Assembly (NCBI RefSeq): GCF_007795095.1
Contig: NZ_CP042218.1
Coordinates: 2,769,001-2,833,000 of the forward strand
Reading direction: 5' to 3'
From: Luteimonas granuli
Lineage (GTDB): Bacteria; Pseudomonadota; Gammaproteobacteria; Xanthomonadales; Xanthomonadaceae
Length of the DNA stretch: 64,000 bases
The notes below the pieces were generated by a model that was not told where the DNA came from, did no database searches, and saw nothing but the letters and a program-made list of their open reading frames with translations. Made by a program: the position numbers and the translations under genes. Shown here in pieces: positions 1 through 11,188 of the stretch (positions within the stretch are counted from its first letter, which is position 1; each line of letters starts with the position of its first letter).

Positions 1-953
1 TCGGAAAAGCGCATCTCGATGTTCGCGCCTTCGCGCGAGAACAGGGGTTTGCGCACCCAGCCGCCGGGCAGCGGGGCGGCGCCGTCGTCGAACTCGGCCG
101 GCAGGAGATTCGGATGGCCGCGATGGCGCTCCCACAGCAGCGGCAGCACGCCCTTGTTGCTGAGCAGCAGCTTCCAGGCCGGCTCGAGCAGCCGCATGCC
201 CGAGCCGGGCAGGGCCTGCGCGAACTCGTCGGCGAACAGGTCCTCGAGCGGGTAGAGCTTGAACAGGCTGGCGATCACCACGTCGTCGCCCGCGGTGAAG
301 CGGCCATCGGCCGCCAGTCCGATGTCCTCGATCGCCACCGTGCCCGACTCGATGCCGGCCTGCGCGGCGCAGTCGCGCAGGTAGTCGACGGTGCCCTGGT
401 CCTCGGCGCTGCCCTGGGAGGCGGCGAAGAACAGGGGCCGCGGCAGCCTGCCGCCGATCTCGGCGAAGCGCTCCACCAGGGCCTCGTGGATGGCGTTGAA
501 CTGGTCGGCGTCCGGCGGCAGGGCGCCGGATTCGCGTTGCCGCTCCAGCCAGTCCCACTGGAAGAAGGCCGCCTCGAACAGCGAAGTCGGGGTGTCGTAG
601 TTGAGCTCGTACAGCTTCGCCGGGCCGCGGCCGTCGTAGGCCAGGTCGATGCGCCCGTAGAGGTGGGGATCGCGGCGCCGCCAGCTGTCGGCGACCTGGT
701 CGCGGGCAGCCATCGGGATCGCCAGCCGTTCCATCAGCTCCTGGCTGCCGGCAGCCTCGGCCGCGAGTTCCATCGCCATGGAGTGCAGCTCGGCGCTGGG
801 GTCCTCGATGTCGTCCTCGATCTGGCGCAGGTCGAAGGCGTAGTACGCGCTTTCATCCCAGTACGGGGCGCCGTCGATGGTGTGGAAGGCGAAGCCGCAG
901 TCCGCGGCGCGCCGGCGCCAGTCCGGGCGTGGCTCGATCGCGATCCGGCGCAT
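1..953 (-). CDS. ygiC: Glutathionylspermidine synthase-like ATP-grasp protein YgiC (3' end outside window)
   Basis: Open reading frame on the minus strand that starts at an ATG at 953 and runs off the left edge, giving about 317 residues of a family usually near 385. The N-terminus (MRRIAIEPRPDWRRRAADCG, then a W/Y-rich stretch ending in a D/E-rich helix) matches the pre-ATP-grasp glutathionylspermidine synthase family represented by E. coli YgiC/YjfC. The family ligates amines to peptides in vitro by inference from Gsp synthetase, but the physiological substrate is unknown. The start overlaps the stop of the upstream ygiB by one base (TGATG), the usual ygiB-ygiC operon pairing. The C-terminal part is not visible, so the ATP-grasp lysines and metal ligands cannot all be checked. 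Confidence 0.85.
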   Translation of the reverse strand, partial: MRRIAIEPRPDWRRRAADCGFAFHTIDGAPYWDESAYYAFDLRQIEDDIEDPSAELHSMAMELAAEAAGSQELMERLAIPMAARDQVADSWRRRDPHLYGRIDLAYDGRGPAKLYELNYDTPTSLFEAAFFQWDWLERQRESGALPPDADQFNAIHEALVERFAEIGGRLPRPLFFAASQGSAEDQGTVDYLRDCAAQAGIESGTVAIEDIGLAADGRFTAGDDVVIASLFKLYPLEDLFADEFAQALPGSGMRLLEPAWKLLLSNKGVLPLLWERHRGHPNLLPAEFDDGAAPLPGGWVRKPLFSREGANIEMRFS

Positions 954-1516
954 CAGCCGCCGGCGCTGCGGCCGGCGCCGGAACGGCCGAAGCCGCCGCG
1001 GCGCACGGTGGGCGCACGATCGGGCTGTAGGTCGGTGCGGGCGAGGGCGATGGCGCCACCGGGGCCCGCCTGGGGACGCAGCCAGCCCGACTGGTTGGAG
1101 AGGAAGGCGGGCGCCGCGCGCGTATTGCCCGCCGCCGCCGCCGGCGCGCCCGAAGGCGCGGGGCCGGGAGCCATCGCGCCGCCGCGGCCGCCGAGCATCT
1201 GCGAGAGCACGAAGCCGGCCATCATCGGTCCGACGAAGCTGCCACCTGCGCTCTGCCGGGTCTCGCACCGGCCCTCGCCGAACTCCGCCTCGCATTCGGC
1301 CACCGACGCGTAGCGCGGCGCGACGGCGTCTGCCTGGGCCTGCGCCTGGTCGAAGGCCTGGCGGCACATCGATGGATTCATGGTTTCGGTCGCGCAAGCC
1401 TCGACCGAGGTGAACAGGCCCTCCGATGTCTGCACTTCGGGCTGCTTCGCGCAGGCCACCAGCAGCAGCGGGGCCGAGCCCATGAGGACGAGAGCGGTCT
1501 TGCGGGAGCGTTTCAT
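953..1516 (-). CDS. ygiB: DUF1190 lipoprotein YgiB
   Basis: 187-residue predicted lipoprotein. The start at 1516 (MKRSRK) is preferred because it gives a compact lipoprotein signal with lipobox LLVAC; an in-frame ATG at 1537 would add seven residues. The mature part has the DUF1190 pattern: conserved Cys residues in SVEACATETMNPSMC and SVAECEAEFGEGRCE, then a Gly/Ala/Pro-rich low-complexity region. YgiB is an outer-membrane or periplasmic protein of unknown biochemical role that occurs with YgiC; here the two overlap by one base and are surely cotranscribed. The C-terminal GGFGRSGAGRSAGG tail is typical of the family. Confidence 0.85.
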   Translation of the reverse strand: MKRSRKTALVLMGSAPLLLVACAKQPEVQTSEGLFTSVEACATETMNPSMCRQAFDQAQAQADAVAPRYASVAECEAEFGEGRCETRQSAGGSFVGPMMAGFVLSQMLGGRGGAMAPGPAPSGAPAAAAGNTRAAPAFLSNQSGWLRPQAGPGGAIALARTDLQPDRAPTVRRGGFGRSGAGRSAGG

Positions 1517-1598
1517 CGAAGCATTGCACCGGCGCATGGCTGGACGCCAAGATTAACCGATGGCGCCTGCGGGAGGGCGGAAGGGGGCGTTGTCTATC

Positions 1599-1627
1599 TT
1601 GCGGGAAGACGGCGCCACGCCTATAAT
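1599..1627 (+). promoter_or_regulatory. Predicted sigma-70 promoter for the rimP-nusA-infB operon
   Basis: TTGCGG (1599-1604), a 17-base spacer and a perfect TATAAT (1622-1627). Transcription would start near 1634, about 245 bases upstream of rimP, leaving a long structured leader with two terminator-like hairpins. The divergent gene ygiB starts at 1516, so this is the only obvious promoter in the gap. Confidence 0.65.
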
Positions 1628-1715
1628 CCAGCGGCTCGGCGGGATCCGCAGGGCCGGCGCGGCGCCAGCGGCGCAGGGGCCGGCATCCGCCGCAAGCTTT
1701 TCGCAGTCGCCGGAG

Positions 1716-1735
1716 AGCCTCCAAGGAGGCTTTTT
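1716..1735 (+). terminator. Intrinsic terminator/attenuator 1 in the rimP leader
   Basis: GC-rich hairpin (GCCTC/GAGGC, small CAAG loop, 1717-1730) followed at once by TTTTT (1731-1735). It lies about 100 bases after the predicted start of transcription and would release a short leader RNA of about 100 nt or act as an attenuator. Confidence 0.6.
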
Positions 1736-1807
1736 CGATTGCGGGAGTCGGGCTCGCGCGGTGCGCAACGAGGCGCGCCGGCACCGGATCCAGCAGCATC
1801 GGACAAG

Positions 1808-1827
1808 GGGCCCGTCGGGCCCTTTTT
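1808..1827 (+). terminator. Intrinsic terminator/attenuator 2 in the rimP leader
   Basis: Perfect 6-bp GGGCCC/GGGCCC stem (1808-1813 and 1817-1822) with a GTC loop and TTTTT tail, 52 bases before the rimP start. Together with the first hairpin it means transcription must read through two terminators to reach rimP-nusA-infB, as in the E. coli operon, where NusA regulates its own leader. Confidence 0.65.
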
Positions 1828-1878
1828 CGTTTTTCGTTCCCCGGCGCGGCCGGTACTTGACCAGACAGGAGGAAGCCA

Positions 1879-2484
1879 GTGGCCGACAAGTCGACCGACA
1901 TCGCGGAACTCCTGTCGCCGACCGTTTCCGCGATGGGCCTGGAACTGCTCGGCGTCGAATACCTGCCGTCGCCCGGCGGCGCCCTGCTGCGCCTGTACAT
2001 CGACCGTCCGGGAGCCGATCCATCGGCCGAAGGGCAGGGCGTGGGCATCGAGGACTGCGAGGCGGTGAGCCGCGAGGTGTCCGCGCAGCTCGACGTCGAG
2101 GACCCGATCAGCGGCAACTACACCCTCGAGGTTTCGTCGCCCGGCGTCGACCGGCCGCTGTTCACGCCGGCGCACTTCGGGCGCTTCCTCGGCGAACAGG
2201 CGAAGGTCGGCCTGAAGCTGCCGCAGGACGGCCGCCGCCGCCTGCAGGGCCGGATCGCCGCGGTCGAGGGCGACATGGTCACCTTCGAGGTCGATGGCCA
2301 GCCGTTCGCGGTCGCCGCCGGCAACATCGACAGGGCGCGCCTCGTGCCCGACTGGGTCGCGCTCGGCTACGGCCCCGCGAAGGACGCCTCCGGGCGCGAC
2401 GCGCGGCCGGGCAAGGGCAGGCCTGGCGGGAAACCGAACACCAACAACAAGCCGGCGGCGTCGAAGCCGTCCAGTGCGGAGTGA
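1879..2484 (+). CDS. rimP: Ribosome maturation factor RimP
   Basis: 201-residue 30S assembly factor that helps late maturation of the small subunit. The GTG start at 1879 is set by the strong AGGAGG site at 1867-1872. The N-terminal alpha/beta domain contains [23 protein letters not shown] and the family signature [17 protein letters not shown], followed by [14 protein letters not shown]; the C-terminal SH3-like domain lies around residues 95-160. A Lys/Pro/Asn-rich tail (about 30 residues) extends beyond the usual 150-170 residue family length. It is the first gene of the rimP-nusA-infB operon; nusA follows after 8 bases. Confidence 0.96.
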   Translation: MADKSTDIAELLSPTVSAMGLELLGVEYLPSPGGALLRLYIDRPGADPSAEGQGVGIEDCEAVSREVSAQLDVEDPISGNYTLEVSSPGVDRPLFTPAHFGRFLGEQAKVGLKLPQDGRRRLQGRIAAVEGDMVTFEVDGQPFAVAAGNIDRARLVPDWVALGYGPAKDASGRDARPGKGRPGGKPNTNNKPAASKPSSAE

Positions 2485-2492
2485 ACCAGAAG

Positions 2493-4004
2493 ATGAGCAA
2501 GGAACTGTTGCTGGTCGTCGATGCGGTCGCCAACGAGAAGGGCGTGCCCGAGTCGGTGATCCTCGAAGCCCTCGAGGCGGCGCTGGCCACCGCGGCCAAG
2601 AAGCGCTACCTCGACCAGGACGTGCTGACCCGCGTGGCCATCGACCCGAAGGACGGCAGCTACGAGACCTTCCGCCGCTGGGAGGTCGTGGCCGACGACG
2701 TGGTGATGGAGTCGCCCGACCGCCAGATCCGCCTGATGGACGCGATCGAAGAGGCCGAAGGCGTCGAGGTCGGCGACTACATCGAAGAGCAGATCGAGAA
2801 CGTCGACTTCGGCCGCATCGCCGCCCAGGCCGCCAAGCAGGTGATCGTGCAGCGCGTGCGCGAGGCCGAGCGCCAGCAGGTCGTGGACGCGTGGAAGGAC
2901 CGCGTCGGCGAGCTGGTGACCGGCGTGGTCAAGCGCGTCGAGCGCGGCAACGTCTACGTCGACCTCGGCGGCAACGCCGAAGCCTTCATTCCCAAGGACA
3001 AGGCGATCCCGCGCGACGTCGTGCGCGCCGGCGACCGCATCCGCGGCTATCTGTACGACGTGCGCAGCGAGCCCCGCGGCCCCCAGCTGTTCATCAGCCG
3101 CGCCGCGCCGGAATTCATGATGGAGCTGTTCAAGCTCGAGGTGCCGGAAGTCGGCCAGGGCCTGGTCGAGATCAAGGCCTGCGCCCGCGATCCGGGCGAT
3201 CGCGCCAAGATCGCGGTGCTCGCCTACGACAACCGCACCGACCCGATCGGCGCCTGCATCGGCATGCGCGGCTCGCGCGTGCAGGCCGTGAGCAACGAGC
3301 TCAACGGCGAGCGCGTCGACATCGTGCTGTGGTCCGACAATCCGGCCCAGTTCGTGATCAACGCCATGGCGCCGGCCGAAGTACAGTCGATCGTGGTCGA
3401 CGAGGACAAGCACTCGATGGACCTGGCGGTCGCCGAGGATCGCCTGGCCCAGGCCATCGGCAAGGGTGGCCAGAACGTGCGCCTCGCCAGCCGCCTCTCG
3501 GGCTGGCAGCTCAACGTCATGACCCAGGACCAGGTCACCGCGAAGTCCGAGGCCGAGCAGGCCACGGCGCGTGCCCTGTTCCAGGAGAAGCTCGAGGTCG
3601 ACGAGGAGATCGCCGGCATCCTGGTGGCCGAAGGCTTCAGCACGGTCGAGGAGATCGCCTACGTTCCGGTCGGCGAACTGCTGGCCGTCGAGGGCTTCGA
3701 CGAGGACATCGTCGAGGAACTGCGCGCCCGCGCCCGCGACGCTCTGCTCAACGATGCGCTCGCGGTGGAGGAGGAGATCGGCGAGAACGTGCCTGCCGAT
3801 GACCTGCTGGCGCTCGAGGGCATGGACGACGGGACCGCGTTCGCGCTGGCCGCGAACGGTGTCCGCACCGCCGAGGACCTGTCCGACCTGGCCGTCGACG
3901 AGGTGCTGGAGTTCGGCATCGAGGGCCTCGATCATGAGCGCGCCGCCGCGCTGGTGCTGGCCGCCCGCGCGGGCGAGATCGCGCGCCTGGAGAACGAGGG
4001 CTGA
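2493..4004 (+). CDS. nusA: Transcription termination/antitermination protein NusA
   Basis: 503-residue RNA polymerase-binding factor that modulates pausing, termination and antitermination. The ATG at 2493 (MSKELLLVVDAVANEKGVPE) is the family start; the frame is open upstream to 1560, but that part lacks family similarity. Domains in order: NusA N-terminal domain (about 1-125), S1 domain (about 135-200, VTGVVKRVERGNVYVDLGG), two KH domains (about 200-345, GACIGMRGSRVQAV and AIGKGGQNVRLASRLSGW) and two C-terminal acidic helix-hairpin-helix repeats (about 365-430 and 440-495), the gammaproteobacterial arrangement. Next to rimP and infB in the conserved operon. The leader terminators upstream of rimP would give NusA a target for autoregulation. 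Confidence 0.97.
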   Translation: MSKELLLVVDAVANEKGVPESVILEALEAALATAAKKRYLDQDVLTRVAIDPKDGSYETFRRWEVVADDVVMESPDRQIRLMDAIEEAEGVEVGDYIEEQIENVDFGRIAAQAAKQVIVQRVREAERQQVVDAWKDRVGELVTGVVKRVERGNVYVDLGGNAEAFIPKDKAIPRDVVRAGDRIRGYLYDVRSEPRGPQLFISRAAPEFMMELFKLEVPEVGQGLVEIKACARDPGDRAKIAVLAYDNRTDPIGACIGMRGSRVQAVSNELNGERVDIVLWSDNPAQFVINAMAPAEVQSIVVDEDKHSMDLAVAEDRLAQAIGKGGQNVRLASRLSGWQLNVMTQDQVTAKSEAEQATARALFQEKLEVDEEIAGILVAEGFSTVEEIAYVPVGELLAVEGFDEDIVEELRARARDALLNDALAVEEEIGENVPADDLLALEGMDDGTAFALAANGVRTAEDLSDLAVDEVLEFGIEGLDHERAAALVLAARAGEIARLENEG

Positions 4005-4104
4005 CAGGCCGGGGCCATCGGCCCCCGAACCCGGCAAGCACCCAGTCCAGTATTGATCCATCCACAGCGCGGCACGCGCCGTCGCCAAAGGAACCGGAAT
4101 CCGA

Positions 4105-6678
4105 ATGTCGCAGCAAACCACCATCCGCAAGCTGGCCGCACTGGTGAACACACCGGTCGACAAGTTGCTGGAACAGCTGTCCGAAGCGGGCATGCAGTTC
4201 AGCGACCCCGACCAGGTCGTGACCAGTACCGAGAAGGTGAAGCTCCTGGGCTTCCTGCGCCGCACCCATGGCCGCGCCGAACAGGGCGCCGCCGCCGATC
4301 CCGTCGCGCCCAGGAAGATCACCCTGCAGCGCAAGAGCACGCTCACCGTGGGCGGCGGCCGCAACAAGGCCCCGGTCGACGTGGTCGTGCGCAAGAAGGT
4401 CACCCTGGTGAAGCCCGAGGAAGGCGTCCGTGCACCGACGGCCGCGGGCGAGGTCGACGACGAGCGCGCCGAGATCCTGCGCAAGCTCGAGGAGTCGCGC
4501 CAGCGCAATCTCGACGAGCAGCAGCGCCTGGCCGAGGCCGACCGCCGCCGCCTGGAGGAGGCCGAAGAGGCGAAACGCCGCGAAGCCGAAGAAGCCGAGC
4601 GGCTGCGCGCCGAGGCCGAGGTCGCGGCCGCCGCCGTGGTCGCCGAGGACGCCGCACCGCGCAAGGCCCACGGCCATGGCCATCCCAAGCCGGCACCCGC
4701 GCGCGACGACCGCGGCGCGGGCAAGGCCAAGCATCGCGGCTCGCACGTCATGGTCGCCGGAGTCGAGGACGACGAGGGCGCCGCGCGCTTCGCCGGCCAG
4801 CTGCACCTCTCGCCCGCGGACCGCGCGCGCCGCAGCACCGCGCGTCCGAAGCGTCCGCAGCGCGGCCAGCAGCGCGACCAGTCGCGCACCGGCACCGGCT
4901 TCACCCGGCCGACCGCGCCGGTGGTGCGCGAGGTCGCGATCGGCGATGCGATCACCGTGGCCGACCTCGCCCAGAAGCTGGCGCTGAAGGGCGGGGACGT
5001 GGTCAAGGCGCTGTTCAAGATGGGCGTGATGGCCACCATCACCCAGACCATCGACCACGACACCGCGGCGCTGGTGACCGAGGAACTCGGCCATACCGCG
5101 GTGCGCGCCGACGCCGACGACGCCGAGAGCGAGCTGCTCGCGCACGTCGAGGATGTGCAGGGCGAACAGGCCCAGCGTCCGCCGGTGGTCACGATCATGG
5201 GCCACGTCGACCACGGCAAGACCTCGCTGCTCGACTACATCCGCCGCACCCGCATCGCCACCGGCGAAGCGGGCGGCATCACCCAGCACATCGGCGCCTA
5301 CCACGTCGAGACGCCGAAGGGCGTCATCAGCTTCCTCGACACTCCCGGCCACGCGGCGTTCACGTCCATGCGTGCGCGCGGCGCGAAGCTCACCGACATC
5401 GTGGTGCTGGTGGTCGCGGCCGACGACGGGGTCATGCCGCAGACGGTCGAGGCGATCCAGCACGCGAAGTCGGCGAAGGTGCCGCTGATCGTGGCGATCA
5501 ACAAGATCGACAAGTCCGAGGCCGATCCTTCGCGGATCAAGAACGAGCTTCTCGCGCACGACATCGTCGCCGAGGAGTTCGGCGGCGACACGCAGATGGT
5601 CGAGCTGTCGGCGAAGACCGGCGACGGCGTCGACGACCTGCTCGAGGCGATCGGCCTCCAGGCCGAGGTGCTCGAGCTCAGGGCGGTGGCCGAGGGTCGC
5701 GCCAGCGGCACCGTCATCGAGTCCTCGCTGGACAAGGGCCGCGGCCCGGTGGCCACGGTGCTGGTGCAGCAGGGCCAGCTCCACAAGGGCGACTTCCTGG
5801 TCTGCGGCGTCGAGTACGGCCGCGTGCGCGCACTGTTCGACGAGACCGGCAGCCAGGTGCCGTCGGCCGGGCCTTCGATCCCGGTCCAGGTGCTGGGCCT
5901 GTCCGGCGTGCCCGACGCCGGCGACGACTTCGTCGTCGTCGACGACGAGCGGCTGGCCAGGGAGGTCGCGGAGCAGCGCGAGGCCAAGCGCCGCGAGCAG
6001 CGCCTCGTGCAGGCGGCGGGCAACCGCATGGAAGACATCATGGCCCAGATGGGCGGCGGCCAGCAGCTCGAGCTGCCACTGGTCATCAAGGCCGACGTGC
6101 AGGGTTCGGTGGAGGCGCTCCGCCAGGCGCTGGTCGCGCTGTCCAACGACGAGATCCGGGTGAACATCATCCGTTCGGGCGTGGGCGGCATCACCGAGTC
6201 CGACGCCAACTCGGCGGCGGCGGCGAAGGCGACGATCATCGGCTTCAACGTCCGTGCGGACGCATCGGCCCGCAAGGTGGTCGACACCCACGGCCTGGAC
6301 CTGCGCTACTTCTCGATCATCTATGACGTGATCGACCAGGTGAAGCAGGTGGCCTCGGGCATCCTGGGCGTGGAGATCCGCGAGGAGATCATCGGTACCG
6401 CCGAGGTCCGCGAGGTCTTCCGCAGCTCCAAGTTCGGCGCGGTGGCCGGCTGCATGGTCATCGAGGGCGTGGTCAGGCGCAACAAGCCGATCCGCGTGCT
6501 GCGGGACGACACCGTCATCTTCGAGGGCGAGCTGGAGTCGCTGCGCCGCTTCAAGGAAAACGTCGACGAGGTGCGCGTCAACACCGAGTGCGGCATCGGC
6601 GTGAAGGCCTACAACGACATCAAGCCGGGCGACAAGATCGAGTGCTTCGAACGCGTCGAAGTGCAGCGCACGCTCTGA
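4105..6678 (+). CDS. infB: Translation initiation factor IF-2
   Basis: 857-residue GTPase that delivers fMet-tRNA to the 30S subunit and promotes 70S joining. An N-terminal IF2N domain (about 1-55, [20 protein letters not shown]) is followed by a long Glu/Arg/Ala-rich charged linker (about 115-250), a second IF2N-type domain (about 275-325), and the G domain with P loop GHVDHGKTS (near residue 366), G3 DTPGHAAF and G4 NKID. Domains II, III and the fMet-tRNA-binding C2 domain follow to the end ([11 protein letters not shown]). The 100-base gap after nusA has no terminator. The stop overlaps the rbfA start by one base, so the two are translationally coupled. Confidence 0.97.
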   Translation: MSQQTTIRKLAALVNTPVDKLLEQLSEAGMQFSDPDQVVTSTEKVKLLGFLRRTHGRAEQGAAADPVAPRKITLQRKSTLTVGGGRNKAPVDVVVRKKVTLVKPEEGVRAPTAAGEVDDERAEILRKLEESRQRNLDEQQRLAEADRRRLEEAEEAKRREAEEAERLRAEAEVAAAAVVAEDAAPRKAHGHGHPKPAPARDDRGAGKAKHRGSHVMVAGVEDDEGAARFAGQLHLSPADRARRSTARPKRPQRGQQRDQSRTGTGFTRPTAPVVREVAIGDAITVADLAQKLALKGGDVVKALFKMGVMATITQTIDHDTAALVTEELGHTAVRADADDAESELLAHVEDVQGEQAQRPPVVTIMGHVDHGKTSLLDYIRRTRIATGEAGGITQHIGAYHVETPKGVISFLDTPGHAAFTSMRARGAKLTDIVVLVVAADDGVMPQTVEAIQHAKSAKVPLIVAINKIDKSEADPSRIKNELLAHDIVAEEFGGDTQMVELSAKTGDGVDDLLEAIGLQAEVLELRAVAEGRASGTVIESSLDKGRGPVATVLVQQGQLHKGDFLVCGVEYGRVRALFDETGSQVPSAGPSIPVQVLGLSGVPDAGDDFVVVDDERLAREVAEQREAKRREQRLVQAAGNRMEDIMAQMGGGQQLELPLVIKADVQGSVEALRQALVALSNDEIRVNIIRSGVGGITESDANSAAAAKATIIGFNVRADASARKVVDTHGLDLRYFSIIYDVIDQVKQVASGILGVEIREEIIGTAEVREVFRSSKFGAVAGCMVIEGVVRRNKPIRVLRDDTVIFEGELESLRRFKENVDEVRVNTECGIGVKAYNDIKPGDKIECFERVEVQRTL

Positions 6679-7038
6679 TGCCGCAGAAGTCCTTCCATCG
6701 CACCGACCGGGTCGCCGCCCAGCTCCGCAGGGAGCTGGGCACCCTGGTACGCGAGGCCGTCGCCGAGCACGGCCTGCCGTCGGTGAGCGTGTCCGACGTC
6801 GAGGTCACGCGCGACATGGCGCACGCCAAGGTCTACGTCACCGCGCTGCAGTCCGAGCGCGCCGCGGAGGCGATCAAGGGGCTGAAGGCGGTGGCGCCGG
6901 AAGTGCGCTACCGGCTGGCACGCGCGGTCAAGCTGCGCCATGTGCCCGAGCTCCACTTCCCACTACGACGACTCCGTCGACCGCGGCGAGCGCATCGAAA
7001 GCCTGTTGCGGGACCTGCCCGACGCCGGCGAGGACTGA
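6678..7038 (+). CDS. rbfA: Ribosome-binding factor A, frameshifted near the C-terminus
   Basis: 30S maturation factor with a KH-like fold that binds helix 1 of 16S rRNA. ATG at 6678 overlaps the infB stop (TGATG). Residues 1-94 are normal ([45 protein letters not shown]). At 6959-6961 the sequence reads CCC where CC would keep the frame; with one C removed the protein continues HYDDSVDRGERIESLL and stops at 7038, giving a normal 120-residue RbfA. As sequenced, the frame instead runs on to 7121 into truB with an unrelated Arg/Pro-rich tail. A base-calling error is more likely than a real mutation because similar one-base changes recur in this window. Confidence 0.9.
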
Positions 7039-7117
7039 GTCCGTCGGCCCGCCGGGCACCGGCTCCTGCAGCCGGCGGCCATGATGGGGCGGGCGCGCCT
7101 CCGCCTACAATGAACCG

Positions 7118-8110
7118 ATGACCGCCCGACCGCGAACGAAATTCCGCAAGCTCGACGGCATCCTGCTGCTCGACAAGCCGCGGGGGCCCAGTTCCAACCA
7201 GGCGCTGCAGCGTGCGCGCCATCTGTTCCGCGCGGAGAAGGGTGGCCACACCGGCAGCCTCGACCCCTTGGCCACCGGCCTGCTGCCGCTGTGCTTCGGC
7301 GAGGCGACGAAGATCGCCGGCGGCCTGCTCGGAGCGCGCAAGGCGTACGACACTGTCGCGCGCCTGGGACAGGTGACCGACACTGACGACGCCGACGGGC
7401 AGCTGCTGCGCGAGCGTCCGGTGCCTGTGCTCGATATCGCCACCATCGATGCTGCGCTGGGCGCGCTCACCGGCCGCATCCGGCAGCGCCCGCCGATCTA
7501 CTCCGCGCTCAAGCGCGGCGGCGAACCGCTGTACGCCCGGGCGCGTCGTGGCGAGCAGGTCGAGGTGGAACCCCGCGAGGTCGACGTGCATGCGTTCAGC
7601 CTGCTGTCCGCGGCGGACCTGCTCGACGCGACGGACGGCGTTGCGCCGGGGAACATCCTGCGGCTGCGGGTGGAATGCGGTTCGGGCACCTATGTCCGGA
7701 GCCTGGTGCGCGACCTGGGCGAGGCGCTGGGCTGCGGTGCCCACGTGGCGGAGCTGCGCCGGCTCTGGGTGGACCCGTTCAGGAACCCGCGGATGTGGAC
7801 CTTCGCCGAGCTGGAGGCCCTGGCCGCGCGGGGCGAGCGCGCCCTCGAGGCCTGCCTGTTGCCGCTGGAGGCGGGCATGGACGCCTGGCCGCGGGCCGAA
7901 GTCGACGCCGCTGGCGCCGCGCGCCTGGCCCATGGCCAAGGGGTGGACGGGGTGCTCGCCCCCGTCGGCCGGGAGGTCGCGGTGTTCGGGCCCGGAGGTC
8001 GTGCCCTGGGCCTCGGCCTGGTCGGCGACGAGGGTCGCCTGCGTCCGCGGCGCCTGTTCAGCTGGGCCTGCGCCCAGCCGCCGGCACCGCGGCCCCCGAC
8101 GCAGGCCTGA
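7118..8110 (+). CDS. truB: tRNA pseudouridine(55) synthase TruB
   Basis: 330-residue enzyme that isomerises U55 in the T-loop of all elongator tRNAs. The catalytic motif [18 protein letters not shown] (Asp nucleophile near residue 50) is intact, followed by [10 protein letters not shown] and the [11 protein letters not shown] motif; the C-terminal PUA-like region covers about residues 250-320. Standard position between rbfA and rpsO. A TACAAT hexamer at 7106-7111 ends only six bases before the ATG, so a transcript started there would be leaderless; readthrough from infB-rbfA is the main expected source. Confidence 0.96.
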   Translation: MTARPRTKFRKLDGILLLDKPRGPSSNQALQRARHLFRAEKGGHTGSLDPLATGLLPLCFGEATKIAGGLLGARKAYDTVARLGQVTDTDDADGQLLRERPVPVLDIATIDAALGALTGRIRQRPPIYSALKRGGEPLYARARRGEQVEVEPREVDVHAFSLLSAADLLDATDGVAPGNILRLRVECGSGTYVRSLVRDLGEALGCGAHVAELRRLWVDPFRNPRMWTFAELEALAARGERALEACLLPLEAGMDAWPRAEVDAAGAARLAHGQGVDGVLAPVGREVAVFGPGGRALGLGLVGDEGRLRPRRLFSWACAQPPAPRPPTQA

Positions 8111-8120
8111 GGCCCGCGCC

Positions 8121-8150
8121 TTGTCCGCTGCGCCTGCGCCACGTTACAAT
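8121..8150 (+). promoter_or_regulatory. Predicted promoter for rpsO
   Basis: TTGTCC (8121-8126), 18-base spacer, TACAAT (8145-8150). It lies just after the truB stop and would give rpsO its own transcript with a leader of about 135 bases. Confidence 0.55.
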
Positions 8151-8172
8151 TCCGCAGCTTTTCCAGGCACTT

Positions 8173-8195
8173 CTGGCGCCCGACACGGGCGCCAG
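8173..8195 (+). promoter_or_regulatory. Hairpin in the rpsO leader
   Basis: Nine-base-pair perfect stem (CTGGCGCCC/GGGCGCCAG) with a GACAC loop, about 100 bases before the rpsO ATG. S15 represses its own translation through leader RNA structure in E. coli and other bacteria, so this is a candidate element, but the known S15-binding folds were not matched in detail. A weak TTTT follows, so it could also act as an attenuator. Confidence 0.4.
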
Positions 8196-8294
8196 GCGTT
8201 TTCAATCGCAAGCGGCGGTTCTCGTGGTGCGCGCCTGCCGGTCCGGCATGGGTGCGTTCCTGCGGTCCACGCATCACCAGAAGGTACAACCCAG

Positions 8295-8555
8295 ATGTCC
8301 ATCGAAACCGGCAAGATCATCGAAGACAACAAGCGCGGCGAAAACGACACCGGCTCGCCCGAAGTCCAGGTCGCGCTCCTCACCGCGCGCATCGTCCAGC
8401 TGACCGAGCACTTCAAGGTCCACAAGCAGGACCACCACAGCCGCCGCGGCCTGCTGAAGATGGTCAACCGCCGCCGCAGCCTGCTCGACTACCTGCACCG
8501 CAAGGACGCCACCCGCTACAAGGCGCTGATCGAGAAGCTCGGCCTGCGTCGCTGA
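8295..8555 (+). CDS. rpsO: 30S ribosomal protein S15
   Basis: 86-residue primary 16S rRNA-binding protein of the central domain. Full-length for the family: [33 protein letters not shown], the conserved [12 protein letters not shown] loop and the C-terminal [12 protein letters not shown]. The ATG at 8295 is the family start. It is followed 11 bases later by a strong terminator, and then by pnp, the standard rpsO-pnp pair. Confidence 0.97.
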   Translation: MSIETGKIIEDNKRGENDTGSPEVQVALLTARIVQLTEHFKVHKQDHHSRRGLLKMVNRRRSLLDYLHRKDATRYKALIEKLGLRR

Positions 8556-8566
8556 TCCAGACCCGC

Positions 8567-8597
8567 CGCGGCGCAGAGATGCGCCGCGGTTCTTTTT
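8567..8597 (+). terminator. rpsO terminator
   Basis: Ten-base-pair perfect stem CCGCGGCGCA/TGCGCCGCGG (8567-8576, 8581-8590) with a GAGA loop and TTCTTTTT tail. It separates rpsO from pnp and probably allows only partial readthrough, as between these genes in E. coli. Confidence 0.85.
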
Positions 8598-8676
8598 CGG
8601 CGCGCCGCGCGCGCCACCCGTCCCGGGGCATGGGTCCCGGCCGGTTCATCGCTAGACGCACCGAGGAATTCACAAC

Positions 8677-10785
<2,109 letters not shown>

Positions 10786-10830
10786 GCCGCGCGCTCCGGG
10801 TGCGCCGAAGGGCGCACCGCCGAGACGAAA

Positions 10831-10855
10831 GAGCGGGCTTCGGCCCGCTCTTTTT
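10831..10855 (+). terminator. pnp terminator
   Basis: Eight-base-pair GAGCGGGC/GCCCGCTC stem with a UUCG tetraloop and TTTTT tail, 46 bases after the pnp stop. A second smaller hairpin (GGTGCGCC/GGCGCACC) sits at about 10799-10818. Confidence 0.9.
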
Positions 10856-10890
10856 CGTTTCCAGGAGCCGCTTCGTTGGGGCTGCGCGCA

Positions 10891-11006
10891 GCCCGTCCCG
10901 CGCACAGGGGGTGTGCTCCCCCGGCAGTCTCCGCGTCCTGCTGCCACTGCCGGCCGCCGGCCATCCATGGCCGGCTGTCCGCACACCCCCTGTACGCGGG
11001 ACGGGC
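10891..11006. repeat. 116-bp palindromic intergenic repeat, copy A
   Basis: Bounded by inverted repeats of about 25 bases: GCCCGTCCCGCG at the left and CGCGGGACGGGC at the right, each followed inwards by a CAGGGGGTGTG-type block. The inside has a GGCCGGCGGCCGG-type core around CCATCCATGG. It is 116 bp like copy B at 27778-27893 and differs from it at only a few positions. Intergenic, no open reading frame of its own and no transposase nearby, so it is a MITE- or BIME-like element. Confidence 0.8.
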
Positions 11007-11055
11007 TCCGTCGTTCTTCGGCTTCGAGAGGGAAGAGCGAGAAGAAGGCAGGGAC

Positions 11056-11083
11056 AGGAGCGGTCGCGGCCAAGGCCGCTCCT
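11056..11083. repeat. REP-like palindrome
   Basis: AGGAGCGG ... CCGCTCCT imperfect palindrome with inner TCGCGGCCAAGG. On the complementary strand this is the TAGGAGCGGCCTTGGCCGCGA-type extragenic palindrome that I recall as common in xanthomonads. Lies between repeat copies A and C in the gap after pnp. Confidence 0.55.
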
Positions 11084-11188
11084 AACCATAAGGATCCGAC
11101 CGCTTCGACGTCGACGATCTTGTTGCCTGCCGGCGGAGTGTCCATTCGTTGCTCTTGATCTTCTCCCCCGACCGCGACCGGAGGTAGG

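Noticed and set aside
1560..4004. An 814-codon frame covering the rimP leader through nusA
   Set aside because: Only the part from 2493 resembles a protein family (NusA); the upstream part overlaps rimP in another frame and crosses the leader terminators.
2367..5219. Very long antisense frame over nusA-infB (and similar ones over ccm, smc and the carbohydrate genes)
   Set aside because: Shadow frames caused by high GC; no family motifs, and the opposite strand holds unmistakable genes.
6588..7121. A frame reading rbfA through to 7121 with an Arg/Pro-rich end
   Set aside because: The end is the wrong frame after an extra C; the conserved RbfA C-terminus is in the +1 frame and stops at 7038.
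11032..11160. Small gene in the gap after pnp
   Set aside because: The short frames there lie in repeats and palindromes, without ribosome-binding sites or family features.
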